IMG/VR virus record: IMGVR_UViG_3300023313_000013
Span: 1-42,941 of that record
Origin: a virus
Length of the DNA: 42,941 nucleotides
Strand: one strand, 5' to 3'
Part shown: in pieces, positions 32,116 to 40,864 of the stretch
Layout: the number at the start of each line of letters is the position of its first letter
How positions within the stretch are numbered: position 1 is the first letter of the stretch
Notes under the pieces: model-generated
Database searches by the model: none
Seen by the model: the letters and a program-made list of their open reading frames with translations, nothing else
What the model was told of the DNA's origin: nothing
Made by a program: the position numbers and the translations under genes

Positions 32116-33813
32116 TTACTCTCCTATAGTTAGGCTATAAATAGCTTCTTCTTTTCCATACTCGATATCACCCCAGTTGCGACCAACTAGAACGTCAACT
32201 GGCATAGGTAAGTCTGGAATCTTGGTATACAGCACAAGTTCTTCCCAAGCTTCTTTCATAGCGTGTGCTGTTAATACGGCTAAAGGCTTATACATAGCAG
32301 GATTGTTAGGACACTCCCACATAAAGCTATCATGCACGAAGTTCACGAACTTGCAATGCTTTTTCAAGCCTTTGTTTTTATCAAGCGCTTTGAACATCTT
32401 GTGCATAGCTAGTTTAGCTATGTCAGCCGACCCACCTGAGATAGGCAAGTTCATAGCATCTGTGTATAGCTTACTTTTGAACTTCCGGCCTAACGTAGTC
32501 TCAAAAGCTTCACCGTTACGCCACCTGGTAGTTGTTTCGTCTTGCCATTTAGTTAGTTCTAGCCATAAGTTATGCCATTTCTTTTTAAGCTCTCGTACCT
32601 CTTCAATAGGTAACAGTACATTACCTTTTTCAATAAAGATACTACGTAACATGTTTGCTGACCCACCATATAATAAGTTGAAGTTACAGGTTTTAGCGTA
32701 TTGTCGAGCAACTGCCATAGTGTCAGCTGTATATTGGTGTAAGTCTTCGCCAGACTTAAATCGAGCTTCCATAGCAGGCTCGCCTACAAAAGCACACCCG
32801 TAACGTAACTCAAGCTGTGCGTAGTCACTCATTACAAACACATTGCCTGCTTCAGCTTCAAACACCTCTTTAGTATCTCGAGGCAGTTGCTGTAAGTTTT
32901 GGTCTTTACAGTTACCGCGACCAGACTTAGTTGTGAACGTGAACTTGCCATATATACGGTTGTTAACCGCTTCTGCTTTATACTTGTTAAGAAAACTAAT
33001 TTGCTTAGTTAGCTTTCGTGTTTCTTGTACGTCACGTGCGCGGTCGTTGCCTTGTAACGCAAATGTTGCTAGAGCTAAGCCATCTGACTCAGACTCACCA
33101 ATGTAAGGCCTAACTTGTTGCCATGAGTTTACATTGATAGGAACAGCGAGGTCCGCAATTTTTTGTTGGTGCTTCGCAATAAGCGCGTTAATACGAGTTA
33201 CACTAATAGGTAAACCATTAGTTTGAAATTCAAATGCTCGGATAGTAGCATGTTTGTCTAGTTGGTACACAGAAGAGTTAAGCCACGATTTACATGCATA
33301 ATATAAATCAAGCAGGTAAAACACATCACAAGCTGCATACTTTAGCTTGTCTTCTGTTAGTAGGGACCAATCACATTTTTGCATAGCTTTTTTGTCTAGA
33401 CACTGTGCTTCATACGGGTCAAAGTGTAAAGCGTGTTTATAACATTCGTCTAATGAATACTTTTCTTTGTCAAAGAACTGAAGCTTAGCTAATAGCAAAG
33501 TGTCGTCCCAGTCTTTTTGGTCAAAATGTCTACTTGGCTCGTCGAATAACTTACCGAATTGTGTTTGTAGAGTTGATATTTCGTAAGACGTGTTATGGCA
33601 AACTAAGTGTAAAGTTTTAGTGAAGCTTAATAAGCTTAAGATTTCTGGCTTCTCAACTAACAATGCGGCTTCCCAGCTTTCTTGGTAGAACTGCGCTAGT
33701 TGTATCTCGCCATAGAAGCCTGTTGTTTCTATATCAAAAGCAACAGGTCTTGAAGTGTCAATCGCGTCGCGCACTTCTGTAAGTGTCGCCATGCTATATT
33801 TAAGTTGTCTCAT
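32116..33813 (-). CDS. DNA polymerase, family A, with 3'-5' exonuclease
   Basis: 565 residues. Exonuclease motifs: AFDIETTGF (Asp27, Glu29), VCHNTSYEIS and KYAACDVFYLLDLY. Polymerase motifs: A = MSDYAQLELRYG, B = RQYAKTCNFNLLYGG, C = FVHDSFMWE. Motif C has His-Asp-Ser instead of the usual His-Asp-Glu; the catalytic Asp is kept. There is no 5'-nuclease domain and no thioredoxin-binding insertion is obvious. GGAG seven bases before ATG supports this start. It is the replicative polymerase, with SSB, primase-helicase and ligase nearby. Confidence 0.94.
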   Translation of the reverse strand: MRQLKYSMATLTEVRDAIDTSRPVAFDIETTGFYGEIQLAQFYQESWEAALLVEKPEILSLLSFTKTLHLVCHNTSYEISTLQTQFGKLFDEPSRHFDQKDWDDTLLLAKLQFFDKEKYSLDECYKHALHFDPYEAQCLDKKAMQKCDWSLLTEDKLKYAACDVFYLLDLYYACKSWLNSSVYQLDKHATIRAFEFQTNGLPISVTRINALIAKHQQKIADLAVPINVNSWQQVRPYIGESESDGLALATFALQGNDRARDVQETRKLTKQISFLNKYKAEAVNNRIYGKFTFTTKSGRGNCKDQNLQQLPRDTKEVFEAEAGNVFVMSDYAQLELRYGCAFVGEPAMEARFKSGEDLHQYTADTMAVARQYAKTCNFNLLYGGSANMLRSIFIEKGNVLLPIEEVRELKKKWHNLWLELTKWQDETTTRWRNGEAFETTLGRKFKSKLYTDAMNLPISGGSADIAKLAMHKMFKALDKNKGLKKHCKFVNFVHDSFMWECPNNPAMYKPLAVLTAHAMKEAWEELVLYTKIPDLPMPVDVLVGRNWGDIEYGKEEAIYSLTIGE

Positions 33814-33947
33814 TTATACTCTCCAGAGTGTAATAAATGCTGAGTTAGGCTTATCAGCTACCTGGTTTAACACCAACTGCTGCTCGCTATTAGGACTTTA
33901 TACCTCGTTTTAATCGCGCTGCAACTCGTTCCAGTATTAGTTTTATA

Positions 33948-34568
33948 TTATAGTTTTACTTTTGGCTTGCCAGCAGGTGCGTCACCTGAACTTCGAGCAG
34001 GTTCATCAGCTTGTGCTTCAAAACCGCCTTCGTTTAAGTCTTCACCTGTCCAGCCGTCTTCATCTTCTTGAACATCAAAGCCAGCGTCAGAACTAAACTC
34101 AACAAACTTAGTTAACTGGATTGCGTTCAAGTAAAGTGTCACACCAACGTTAGGACCGTTTTGGTAAATAGCCATTGCACCTGAAACTGCGCCACGTGAA
34201 CCATTACCAATCTTCTTAGCACCAAGAGCTACTTCTGCGCCTTTTGCGTTCATAGTCTTAATAACTTTAGGTGAACCATCAGGAAAAGAAATGCCTGTCC
34301 AGAAGTTTACTAGCGTATAGCCAGTTGACTTACCTTCTTTATCAAACTCTTCTTTAATACCATTAGACTTGTACTTATTTTTACCTTTAGGTTTGTTTTC
34401 TTCCCAAAAGGTTTCGATAAGCTGTGATACTTTTTCAAGTTCAGGCGAGTCGTTCTTAAATGCAACAGACGCTACATAGCGGTCGTTGTCATTCAAATCC
34501 TTCTTGCCTCGTCCAGTGATAAATACCCATTTTAAGTCACCTACTGGTGTTACCATACGTTCTGCCAT
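33948..34568 (-). CDS. Single-stranded DNA-binding protein (DUF2815/gp2.5-like)
   Basis: 206 residues from ATG at 34568, preceded by CGGAGAATAAG; a 34-residue longer frame lacks such a site. The OB-fold-like core (GDLKWVFITGRGKKDLNDND; TLVNFWTGISFPDGSPKVI; GAVSGAMAIYQNGPNVGVTL; LNAIQLTKFVEF) fits phage ssDNA-binding proteins of the DUF2815 type. A strongly acidic stretch (DVQEDEDGWTGEDLNEGG) recruits partners in such proteins, but here a basic tail PKVKL follows. It coats ssDNA during replication. Confidence 0.8.
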   Translation of the reverse strand: MAERMVTPVGDLKWVFITGRGKKDLNDNDRYVASVAFKNDSPELEKVSQLIETFWEENKPKGKNKYKSNGIKEEFDKEGKSTGYTLVNFWTGISFPDGSPKVIKTMNAKGAEVALGAKKIGNGSRGAVSGAMAIYQNGPNVGVTLYLNAIQLTKFVEFSSDAGFDVQEDEDGWTGEDLNEGGFEAQADEPARSSGDAPAGKPKVKL

Positions 34569-34638
34569 CTTATTCTCCGAATTAGTATCTAATTTGATAC
34601 GAGTGAGTCTTTTCGCGTCGATACTCCAGGACGTTAAC

Positions 34639-35061
34639 TTATAGCTTCTTAACTGCTTTTGTTGCTTCAATAGCCTCAGGTGTCATTGACTCTTTTAACT
34701 CGTCTTGTACTTTTTTGACGAGCAAAGACCGCTCAGACTTACGTAGCCAGTTCATTAGTTCTTCTTCAGCTTCTAGACAAGAGCTATGTATCGAAAGGTC
34801 AAGCTTGTTGACAAGCCATTGATACTCAAATGAAGCGTAAGGGTCGATGTTAGGCGTGTCATCGATATGCGCTACTTTTACAACTTTGAATTGTCCTTTG
34901 CTAGTCATTACTAAAGCAAAATCACCTGCTTGAACTAGGTCTTTCTTAGCTTTGTAGGTATAAAGTTTAGACAAGCCTTCTATGTAGTCGTTATCAAATG
35001 TTACTTGTACAGTGTCAATCTGGTCAATCAGTAAGATAGTCGCTTTGTTACGCAAGTTCAT
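34639..35061 (-). CDS. Hypothetical protein upstream of SSB
   Basis: 140 residues. The N-terminal beta part (VQVTFDNDYIEGLSKLYTYK, then AGDFALVMTSKGQFKVVKVA) resembles a small phage fold found near replication genes in which a 'Y.Y......GD..lV...g..kVvkV' barrel is followed by helices. The C-terminus is charged and helical. It is tightly coupled to the upstream acidic protein (1-bp overlap) and followed by SSB after 70 bp with a small GTATC/GATAC inverted repeat. Function unknown. Confidence 0.6.
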   Translation of the reverse strand: MNLRNKATILLIDQIDTVQVTFDNDYIEGLSKLYTYKAKKDLVQAGDFALVMTSKGQFKVVKVAHIDDTPNIDPYASFEYQWLVNKLDLSIHSSCLEAEEELMNWLRKSERSLLVKKVQDELKESMTPEAIEATKAVKKL

Positions 35062-35375
35062 TACCGCACCTCCGCATGTAGCTCTGCAGCATATTCATAC
35101 TGGTCATACTGGTCTTGCTTGTCCCAGCCTTCTAAGTCAATTAAGCCTTCATCGTTCAAGCGTTCTAGAGCTTCATATAGCGTAGTATATTTGTCCTCGC
35201 TAATAGGACTGTTAGTAACTGTATGTGCTCCAATGTCGTCATCATCAGCATACCAGTCCACCACTGTTTCTTCAGTGTGACCACCAATTTCGTTGTTTTC
35301 GTCGTCCAACAGAAAAGTAGTGGCTTTATCAAGTAGTTCATCAAGACTTCTTGGCCTATAAGTAAATTGTTTCAT
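35061..35375 (-). CDS. Acidic hypothetical protein
   Basis: 104 residues, strongly acidic (WYADDDDIGAH; DLEGWDKQDQYDQYEYAAEL). AGGAGC lies upstream of ATG. It is the first gene after the promoter at 35433-35461 and so heads the SSB-polymerase-nucleotide block. Small, very acidic early phage proteins often mimic DNA or bind basic host proteins, but nothing specific is visible here. Confidence 0.6.
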   Translation of the reverse strand: MKQFTYRPRSLDELLDKATTFLLDDENNEIGGHTEETVVDWYADDDDIGAHTVTNSPISEDKYTTLYEALERLNDEGLIDLEGWDKQDQYDQYEYAAELHAEVR

Positions 35376-35432
35376 AATTTTGCTCCTAAGTAGTTTCTAA
35401 TTAGTTTCTATATGCATCCACAGCACATGACA

Positions 35433-35461
35433 ATTATATATTATTTATTTATGATTGTAAA
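35433..35461 (-). promoter_or_regulatory. Leftward sigma70 promoter before the SSB-polymerase block
   Basis: On the minus strand TTTACA (35461-35456) and TATAAT (35438-35433), spacer 17 bp. It lies between the Dda-like helicase gene end and the acidic protein gene. Confidence 0.87.
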
Positions 35462-35481
35462 CGTTTATTTTATTGCTAGTT

Positions 35482-36795
35482 CTAGTTAGTAACTACTAGC
35501 TTGACTGCTCGCGTTATAGCAACATAAAATAACCTAGCATACATGGTAAAGTTAACTTGAGCGCACCTAGCTAGGTCGTTAGAGTCTAAATACACTTCTT
35601 CATAAGTAGAACCTTGAGACTTATGTATAGTCATTGCATGAGTAAAGTCAACACAACACACTGAGTCTTTACATGACAGTAGTCTACGCCAAGCTTGAGC
35701 TCTACGCTTAGCTAATACTGATTTGTGATTACGTTTACACCAGTCTGCAGCTTTAATACCTGTCTTTTGTTCAATTACTTTATTGTCGTTAACTGCATTT
35801 TCAGTTAGCTTACGCATTAGTAGCTTATGGTTGTTTGTACCAAAGCATATTGCTAAATCATGCACTACGTTTAACGTCAAGTTCTTTACAGTCACAAACT
35901 CAATGTAAGGTTGGTCAAGCAAAAACTCTAGCGTTCTAAATTTAGTGTTCAACGGCAAAGGTCCTATTGGCGTAAGTATCTCGCTAACTTGCTGTCGGTC
36001 TGCTGTAGAGACAAATACCAGTTCGTGCCTAAGCGACGCATTCCAAAGCTCATCATCAGGCCGCGGCGCTTCTCTGCCAGCTAAAGTAAAGTTTAGCTCT
36101 TGCACTCGCGCGTTTGTCCAAGCTAGTATAACTTTGTCTTCACAGCTAGACGCTCTATAACATTCATCTAAGTCTTTGCCTCTAATAAAATGCTCTGACG
36201 AAACTAAAGGCTCTGGCTCTGAACCATCTATATAGCTAATTAGCTTTGTCGCTACGTCTACTAAGTCTTGGTGGTCCGTACGATGCACTTTAGTTAGTTG
36301 CACCCAATAGTCACCACAAGGCTCTATAGCTTGCATATCTTTTACTGGTGGTAACTGATAAGGGTCACCTACGTATATAAGCTTTGCTGAAGGCGTACCG
36401 TCATCGTTGTTGTCTTGTAAGGCTATCAAGTCCATATAGTCTTTTTCGCCTACCATACTATATTCGTCAATGATAATAACGCTATAAGCTTCAGAGTCGC
36501 CCATTTTTAGTCTCACGTCAACGTGGTCGGCTTTTGTGGCCTTTTTATTGACTCCTGGACGTTTCTTTAGAAAAGAATCTAAAGTTGTCACATGTGCGTT
36601 CTGTGGAAGCTTTGAGCGTAGCACTCCGCATGCTTTATGAGTGAACGCGCAGACTATATAGTTTATGTCTGCTGCTCGTAAGTACTCAACAACGTCATGA
36701 AGCTCTGTAGTCTTGCCTGTGCCAGCTCTGCCAGTGATGTACATTTCATAGGCTTCTGTATCAGCAAGAAACTTTGTTACTACTTTACATGTCAT
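35482..36795 (-). CDS. SF1 helicase, Dda/RecD2-like
   Basis: 437 residues. Motif I GRAGTGKTT (22-30), motif Ia AFTHKACGVL, motif II IIDEYSM, motif III YVGDPYQLPPV, and C-terminal motifs V TIHKSQGSTYEEV and VI RLFYVAITRA. This is the 5'-3' SF1B pattern of T4 Dda, which helps origin firing and removal of bound proteins. The start lies 2 bp left of the primase-helicase stop, so the two are translated from one message. Confidence 0.92.
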   Translation of the reverse strand: MTCKVVTKFLADTEAYEMYITGRAGTGKTTELHDVVEYLRAADINYIVCAFTHKACGVLRSKLPQNAHVTTLDSFLKKRPGVNKKATKADHVDVRLKMGDSEAYSVIIIDEYSMVGEKDYMDLIALQDNNDDGTPSAKLIYVGDPYQLPPVKDMQAIEPCGDYWVQLTKVHRTDHQDLVDVATKLISYIDGSEPEPLVSSEHFIRGKDLDECYRASSCEDKVILAWTNARVQELNFTLAGREAPRPDDELWNASLRHELVFVSTADRQQVSEILTPIGPLPLNTKFRTLEFLLDQPYIEFVTVKNLTLNVVHDLAICFGTNNHKLLMRKLTENAVNDNKVIEQKTGIKAADWCKRNHKSVLAKRRAQAWRRLLSCKDSVCCVDFTHAMTIHKSQGSTYEEVYLDSNDLARCAQVNFTMYARLFYVAITRAVKLVVTN

Positions 36796-36796
36796 G

Positions 36797-39253
36797 TTAT
36801 TCTCCGTCAGTTAGCTTGGCGAGCTTCCAATCTTCATACGGTTTTCTAACATTAAGTCGCCATTTGATATAGCCCATCTTCATAGCTAACGGGTTGTCTT
36901 TACGAGGGCGATACTGAGCTGCTTGGTTAGGCATCCATCTAATAGTAAACGCCTTAGATATTGTGGCATCAGTAAGCGTGAACGTATCAGTACCTCGCAT
37001 GTTCTCAATTAGCTCAGTTATCTGGTTCTTAAATATACTATCCTTGTCCCTAAGTTTTGGCGACTCCATGCAAGTAAAGAATAATGTAGCGTTAAACTCT
37101 TCCATAAGGTCAAATAGCTTGAACCAGTTGCCAGACGAGATTATGTTCTTGACTACCATGATTGGGTCGCTTTGTTCCATAGATAGCAGCTGCTTGTCTT
37201 CAGTTAGAGGCACTGCAGGTAACACCTTAGGACAGAACGTGCTTATGTACTTAGCAATTGTTCCTGCTTTAATGCCTTCAGTTATAAAGTCGATAATACG
37301 CAATCCGTGACGCTGCTCAAACTCCTCAATAGGCTTAGACTCTAACATGCTAGACTTAGGCATAATAGAGAAGAGTCTACGGTCGGCACTATCTTCTTGA
37401 TACCATGGCTCGTTAGCTAATAGAATAGGCAAAGCAAACACAGGCACGTTACGTCGCACTGGCCGTCCTTTAGGCTCAATATCTAGTGTCTTTTCACCAG
37501 TAACGGTTTTGAGCACCGCTTTAATGCCTTCTCGCTCACGATTAGATGCATCATTAGTTTCAGACAAGATTAGCACTGCTGTGTCTACTAAGAACTCATT
37601 AAACCTGCCTGTAACATGCGCAGCGGAAGGCCTACTAGTAGTATTGCTACCAAACAATTGCTCAATGAATTGTGCAAAGTGAGACTTACCTGCACCACCT
37701 ACGCCGACCATGTAAAGTATCACAGGTATATTCTCTAGTCGCTTACCATGAAACGCAATAACTTGTTTCATAAATAAGTTTGCTGCTGCGTCACTATTAA
37801 CTAAGTGGTCAATGAAGATATTGAATGCTTGCACATACAAGTTGCTTTCGTCAACGGTTTCAGTGTAACAACTAGGGTCACGTAGCACCCGTAGTGAGTA
37901 GCTTGGTTCCGCAGTATTTAACAGTGTATGCCCGTGACTATCAGTAAAGATACCTAACGGAAGCCGCACAGACTCTTCCAGGCGTATTAGCTTTAGCTTC
38001 TTAACTATGTTGGCTGCAGGACATTCTTGCTGCGGGTCTGTGTCCTTAGAGTATATCTGGTCGCGTAAAGACCTGGCTCCTTGTATTTCAATCAGTTCTT
38101 TGTTAGAGTGATTAAACTCAATAAACTTGTTAGCTGCGTTCTCTAAGGTGTAATACTCTAGGTTTTCACCATACTGGTTTATAATAGTATGTGATGTTTG
38201 GTCCCACTTTTCGTTATAGCGCCAAATAGGTTTGCCTTGAATCGAAGACTTCTGAAGTACCATAGGTGATACAACTTCGTCCATGAACCGCTTAGGTGGC
38301 ATAGGGTCATCTACTTGTGCATTGATAGCTTGCATAAAGTCTGCGTATAGCTCAGGGTCAATAGAAGGGTCGCTACCTGCGATAGCACTTACTCCAACTA
38401 TATACTCTGACCAAGACCCTAGCATAACTACTTCTTCAGAGTTAGGATGCAGCCACTTACGGTCAGTATAGTGTTTAGCTGCACGAAACTTTAGAGGCGT
38501 GAATATGCGATACACTCGCTCAACTAATGGTGTCTCGTCGAGCTTGCCAAACACGCCAGCTCCATCAGCTACGGCTTTAGAGTCAATGACAAACTGTTTA
38601 ACTAATGGTGCATTAAACGGCATGTTAGACTCTAGCGTGTTGGTAGCCTGCTGAACAGCAACAGGTCTAGGCTTGAGTAGCTTAAGCAGGTCTACAACTT
38701 GCTTAGGTGCGTAGTCTAGCTCTGCCCCTTTCTCAATAGGCTCTTTAGTCTCGTTAGCGGTAGTCGGCAAATAGACCATAGCATTAGCGCCACTCTCACG
38801 CCTCGCCATGTAGTCGAAGTGTATGGTATCATTCTTAATACTATACTGATGTAGCGAAAGTAAGTTCTCACATAGTAGATAGAGAATTGTGCCACCTGGT
38901 TTACCTCTCGATTTGAACTTAAACTTGTAGTCTGGATGCAGCGCTGTAAAGAGTTCCCATGCTTGTGCATTGTCACAGTCTAGTGCAACTACTTCTACTT
39001 CATCTTTTTGCTTAGCAGTTAGCTGTCCACATATTAGTCCACCTAAAGGTGTATTGTTATGTTCTGTACGAGCACGACCGTAAACATTTGTCCAATTAGC
39101 AGGCATAACATCGTTAAAGCTAAGTGTCTTATCGCCGCTACGTATCTGCTTCTTCCCGTGCTCGTCACGAGCTAATATGACGTTAGTCTGGCCTATTGGC
39201 ATTGTGCGCAGGCCTAAGTTAGTAAAGGTATGTACTGTAGTAGGCTTGCTCAT
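36797..39253 (-). CDS. AEP primase - SF3 helicase fusion
   Basis: 818 residues. The N-terminal primase-polymerase shows VVALDCDN (Asp92, Asp94) and IHFDYMA (His145, Asp147), the AEP metal site. The C-terminal helicase shows GVGGAGKSH (517-525, Walker A), TAVLILSETND (Walker B) and VFALPILLANEP with RRLFSIMP (sensor/arginine finger). Such fusions prime and unwind at the phage origin. It is preceded by a small gene with a large stem-loop in its leader, and the candidate origin lies about 1.1-1.6 kb upstream. Confidence 0.9.
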   Translation of the reverse strand: MSKPTTVHTFTNLGLRTMPIGQTNVILARDEHGKKQIRSGDKTLSFNDVMPANWTNVYGRARTEHNNTPLGGLICGQLTAKQKDEVEVVALDCDNAQAWELFTALHPDYKFKFKSRGKPGGTILYLLCENLLSLHQYSIKNDTIHFDYMARRESGANAMVYLPTTANETKEPIEKGAELDYAPKQVVDLLKLLKPRPVAVQQATNTLESNMPFNAPLVKQFVIDSKAVADGAGVFGKLDETPLVERVYRIFTPLKFRAAKHYTDRKWLHPNSEEVVMLGSWSEYIVGVSAIAGSDPSIDPELYADFMQAINAQVDDPMPPKRFMDEVVSPMVLQKSSIQGKPIWRYNEKWDQTSHTIINQYGENLEYYTLENAANKFIEFNHSNKELIEIQGARSLRDQIYSKDTDPQQECPAANIVKKLKLIRLEESVRLPLGIFTDSHGHTLLNTAEPSYSLRVLRDPSCYTETVDESNLYVQAFNIFIDHLVNSDAAANLFMKQVIAFHGKRLENIPVILYMVGVGGAGKSHFAQFIEQLFGSNTTSRPSAAHVTGRFNEFLVDTAVLILSETNDASNREREGIKAVLKTVTGEKTLDIEPKGRPVRRNVPVFALPILLANEPWYQEDSADRRLFSIMPKSSMLESKPIEEFEQRHGLRIIDFITEGIKAGTIAKYISTFCPKVLPAVPLTEDKQLLSMEQSDPIMVVKNIISSGNWFKLFDLMEEFNATLFFTCMESPKLRDKDSIFKNQITELIENMRGTDTFTLTDATISKAFTIRWMPNQAAQYRPRKDNPLAMKMGYIKWRLNVRKPYEDWKLAKLTDGE

Positions 39254-39534
39254 TAGCTAGCAACCTTTAACCATTCTCCGTATGGGAAGGTACCTTCAAA
39301 CTTCCAGTCTTGCGGTGTCTCTTGTAAGTCAGGCGCACGCTGGAGCCATTCTGGTCGAGTAACTGAATATAAGTCAGCTCTATCAGCAGTGAACACATCT
39401 GACGTGCTCTGGTAAGTCCACTTAGTATCTAGACCTAACTGCTTATGCACTTTAGTTAGCGGCACTCCTAAGTCTAGCAGCTTGTTTCCTTCTTCTAACA
39501 TATCAAGGCTTAGTAGTCTCTTGCGTCTGGCCAT
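39253..39534 (-). CDS. Small HTH-like protein upstream of the primase
   Basis: 93 residues. The N-terminal RRKRLLSLDMLEEGNKLLDL followed by GVPLTKVHKQLGL resembles a resolvase/homeodomain-type helix-turn-helix. The rest is rich in Trp and Pro (EWLQRAPDLQETPQDWKFEG). GGAG precedes ATG. Its stop overlaps the primase start by 1 bp. It may bind the nearby origin or regulate the primase operon; neither is shown. Confidence 0.62.
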   Translation of the reverse strand: MARRKRLLSLDMLEEGNKLLDLGVPLTKVHKQLGLDTKWTYQSTSDVFTADRADLYSVTRPEWLQRAPDLQETPQDWKFEGTFPYGEWLKVAS

Positions 39535-39550
39535 TGTAGTCTCCTATAAG

Positions 39551-39611
39551 TAGTTTATGAGTGACGTCAAGGGGGAGGAGGGAGAGAGACCTTGACGCCA
39601 CACATAAACTA
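39551..39611. promoter_or_regulatory. Large stem-loop with homopurine/homopyrimidine loop in the primase-operon leader
   Basis: Arms 39551-39572 and 39590-39611 pair at 20 of 22 positions. The loop is GGGAGGAGGGAGAGAGA on the plus strand, so pyrimidines in the leftward transcript. It stands between the terminator of the upstream gene and the ribosome site of the HTH-like gene. It may be a translational operator, a processing site or a priming site. Confidence 0.6.
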
Positions 39612-39657
39612 GCTATGTTGTTTTAATTTATTAAAGTTAAGCTAAACAGAGAAATAA

Positions 39658-39681
39658 AAGAGGGTGCCGAAACACCCTCTT
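39658..39681 (-). terminator. Intrinsic terminator of the SNWTKQ-protein gene
   Basis: On the minus strand AAGAGGGTG-TTTCGG-CACCCTCTT followed by TTATTTCT: a 9-bp stem plus U-rich tail, 6 bp after the stop codon of the gene at 39687-40187. Confidence 0.88.
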
Positions 39682-39686
39682 ATAAG

Positions 39687-40187
39687 TTATGCTACTTCAA
39701 CGCCTTCGTCTTCAAGATACGCAAGCACTTGTTCACGAGTTTCGAAGCCTTCATCAGTTGCTACAATCATCTTACGAGCTTCTTCGATGTCAGCACGCAC
39801 ATCAGCAATTTCGCTCATATCTAAGTTACCAGCTTCAACTTGCGTCAAGATGTCCGCTGTTGCTGCTTTAGCAGTACGTTGCTGTTTAGTCCAATTAGAC
39901 ACACCAGCTTTGCTCATTGAAGCAAAGCCAGATGCAGCAGATGCTTTCTTACCAAATTCAACAGCTTCATCGCCTACCAAAGGCATCCAACGCTTAAAGT
40001 AGTAATCTAAGATAGCTACTGTTTCGCCAGCAGAATCTTTAATGAATGTGCTAACAGCTTCACCTGCAGCAGCACGACCTTTAGTCGAAGCTAATGCAAC
40101 GATGTCGTCCATTACTGTCTTAATTGATTTGTTTTCGTTTGCTTGTAAGAACTCTACTAGTGGTTCAAACGCTTTTTTAATTGCCAT
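39687..40187 (-). CDS. SNWTKQ-family early protein (paralogue 1)
   Basis: 166 residues from ATG at 40187, with GGAG upstream; a longer frame runs through the promoter and is unlikely. It shares a clear pattern with the protein at 41342-41803: KKAF...LVEFLQANENKS, DDIVALA, GETVAILDYYFKRWMPL, EFGKKASAASGFASM and KAGVSNWTKQ, then a charged helical tail. It has its own perfect sigma70 promoter and its own terminator, so it is a strongly and separately expressed monocistronic gene. No known family or function was recognised. Confidence 0.8.
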   Translation of the reverse strand: MAIKKAFEPLVEFLQANENKSIKTVMDDIVALASTKGRAAAGEAVSTFIKDSAGETVAILDYYFKRWMPLVGDEAVEFGKKASAASGFASMSKAGVSNWTKQQRTAKAATADILTQVEAGNLDMSEIADVRADIEEARKMIVATDEGFETREQVLAYLEDEGVEVA

Positions 40188-40248
40188 GATAAACTCCAGT
40201 TTATATGCTTTATTTATTTTGTTTCTTTCTGCGTTAACAGATTTGATG

Positions 40249-40277
40249 ATTATATATTGTTTGTTTAGACTTGTAAA
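40249..40277 (-). promoter_or_regulatory. Leftward sigma70 promoter of SNWTKQ paralogue 1
   Basis: On the minus strand TTTACA (40277-40272) and TATAAT (40254-40249), spacer 17 bp, A/T-rich upstream. About 60 nt of leader precede the ATG. Confidence 0.88.
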
Positions 40278-40369
40278 CATTTATTTTTAATTTTATTAAA
40301 ACTGTGCCAGTTCTAATCAGAACTAAACCATGGTGCACCTCCTGGCGAGACTTTTTGAGTTACTGTAGG

Positions 40370-40395
40370 CTGTATACACGTTGTTGTGTATACAG
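40370..40395. promoter_or_regulatory. Perfect inverted repeat of two TGTATACAC sites
   Basis: CTGTATACAC (40370-40379) and GTGTATACAG (40386-40395) are perfect inverted copies around GTTGTT. It is the leftmost member of the GTATAC cluster and a likely two-dimer operator or a hairpin. Confidence 0.75.
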
Positions 40396-40838
40396 AACTC
40401 AATTTAATTGTTTAAGGACAAACAAGGTGTGTATTCAGTGTATTCAGTGTATTGTATACATTGTATACACAAAGATGCATACAAAAACTTGATTCAATTT
40501 TGTGTATACAACTTGAAAGTAGTGTATTTAGAGCCGTTTTGGCCAACTTAGGCTGTTTTTTAGGCTGTAAATCATAAACTTAAACTACTAAGAAAGTCCA
40601 TCTGTATACGTCTGTATACACAAAAATACAAATTGAGTGTATGCGGAAAAGTCCAACAAAATCAAGGACTTAGGCTCAGTTTTTAGGCCTTTTCGTCTGT
40701 ATACACTCTTTTTCAAGTCCGGCCGTGACAATCGGTAATGCCATAAACGCCATAAAGTAACCCTCCAATAGGGACGTTGGGAACGATTATATATTGTATT
40801 TTATGTATATAGTGTATACAGCTTTAATAGTAGTATAC
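40372..40838. other. Cluster of ten GTATAC sites; candidate replication origin or operator array
   Basis: GTATAC starts at 40372, 40388, 40454, 40463, 40504, 40604, 40614, 40699, 40814 and 40833. Four copies are extended to GTATACACA (40388 and 40504 on minus; 40463 and 40614 on plus), which differs from the DnaA box TTATNCACA only at the first base. The 580-bp region has no convincing gene. A TATAAT on the minus strand (40791-40786) has its -35 position covered by the site at 40814, suggesting regulated transcription through the cluster. Origin or repressor-array function is inference. Confidence 0.6.
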
Positions 40839-40864
40839 ATAAATAATATATAGATAAAGTAAGC

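Noticed and set aside
40304-40492. Plus-strand ORF of 62 residues
   Set aside because: It reads through repeated GTATAC DNA, has low-complexity Cys/Ile/Tyr content and no ribosome site, and opposes the surrounding genes.
40372-40838. LexA/SOS boxes
   Set aside because: CTGTATAC occurs, but the CTG-N10-CAG spacing of a LexA box is never met.
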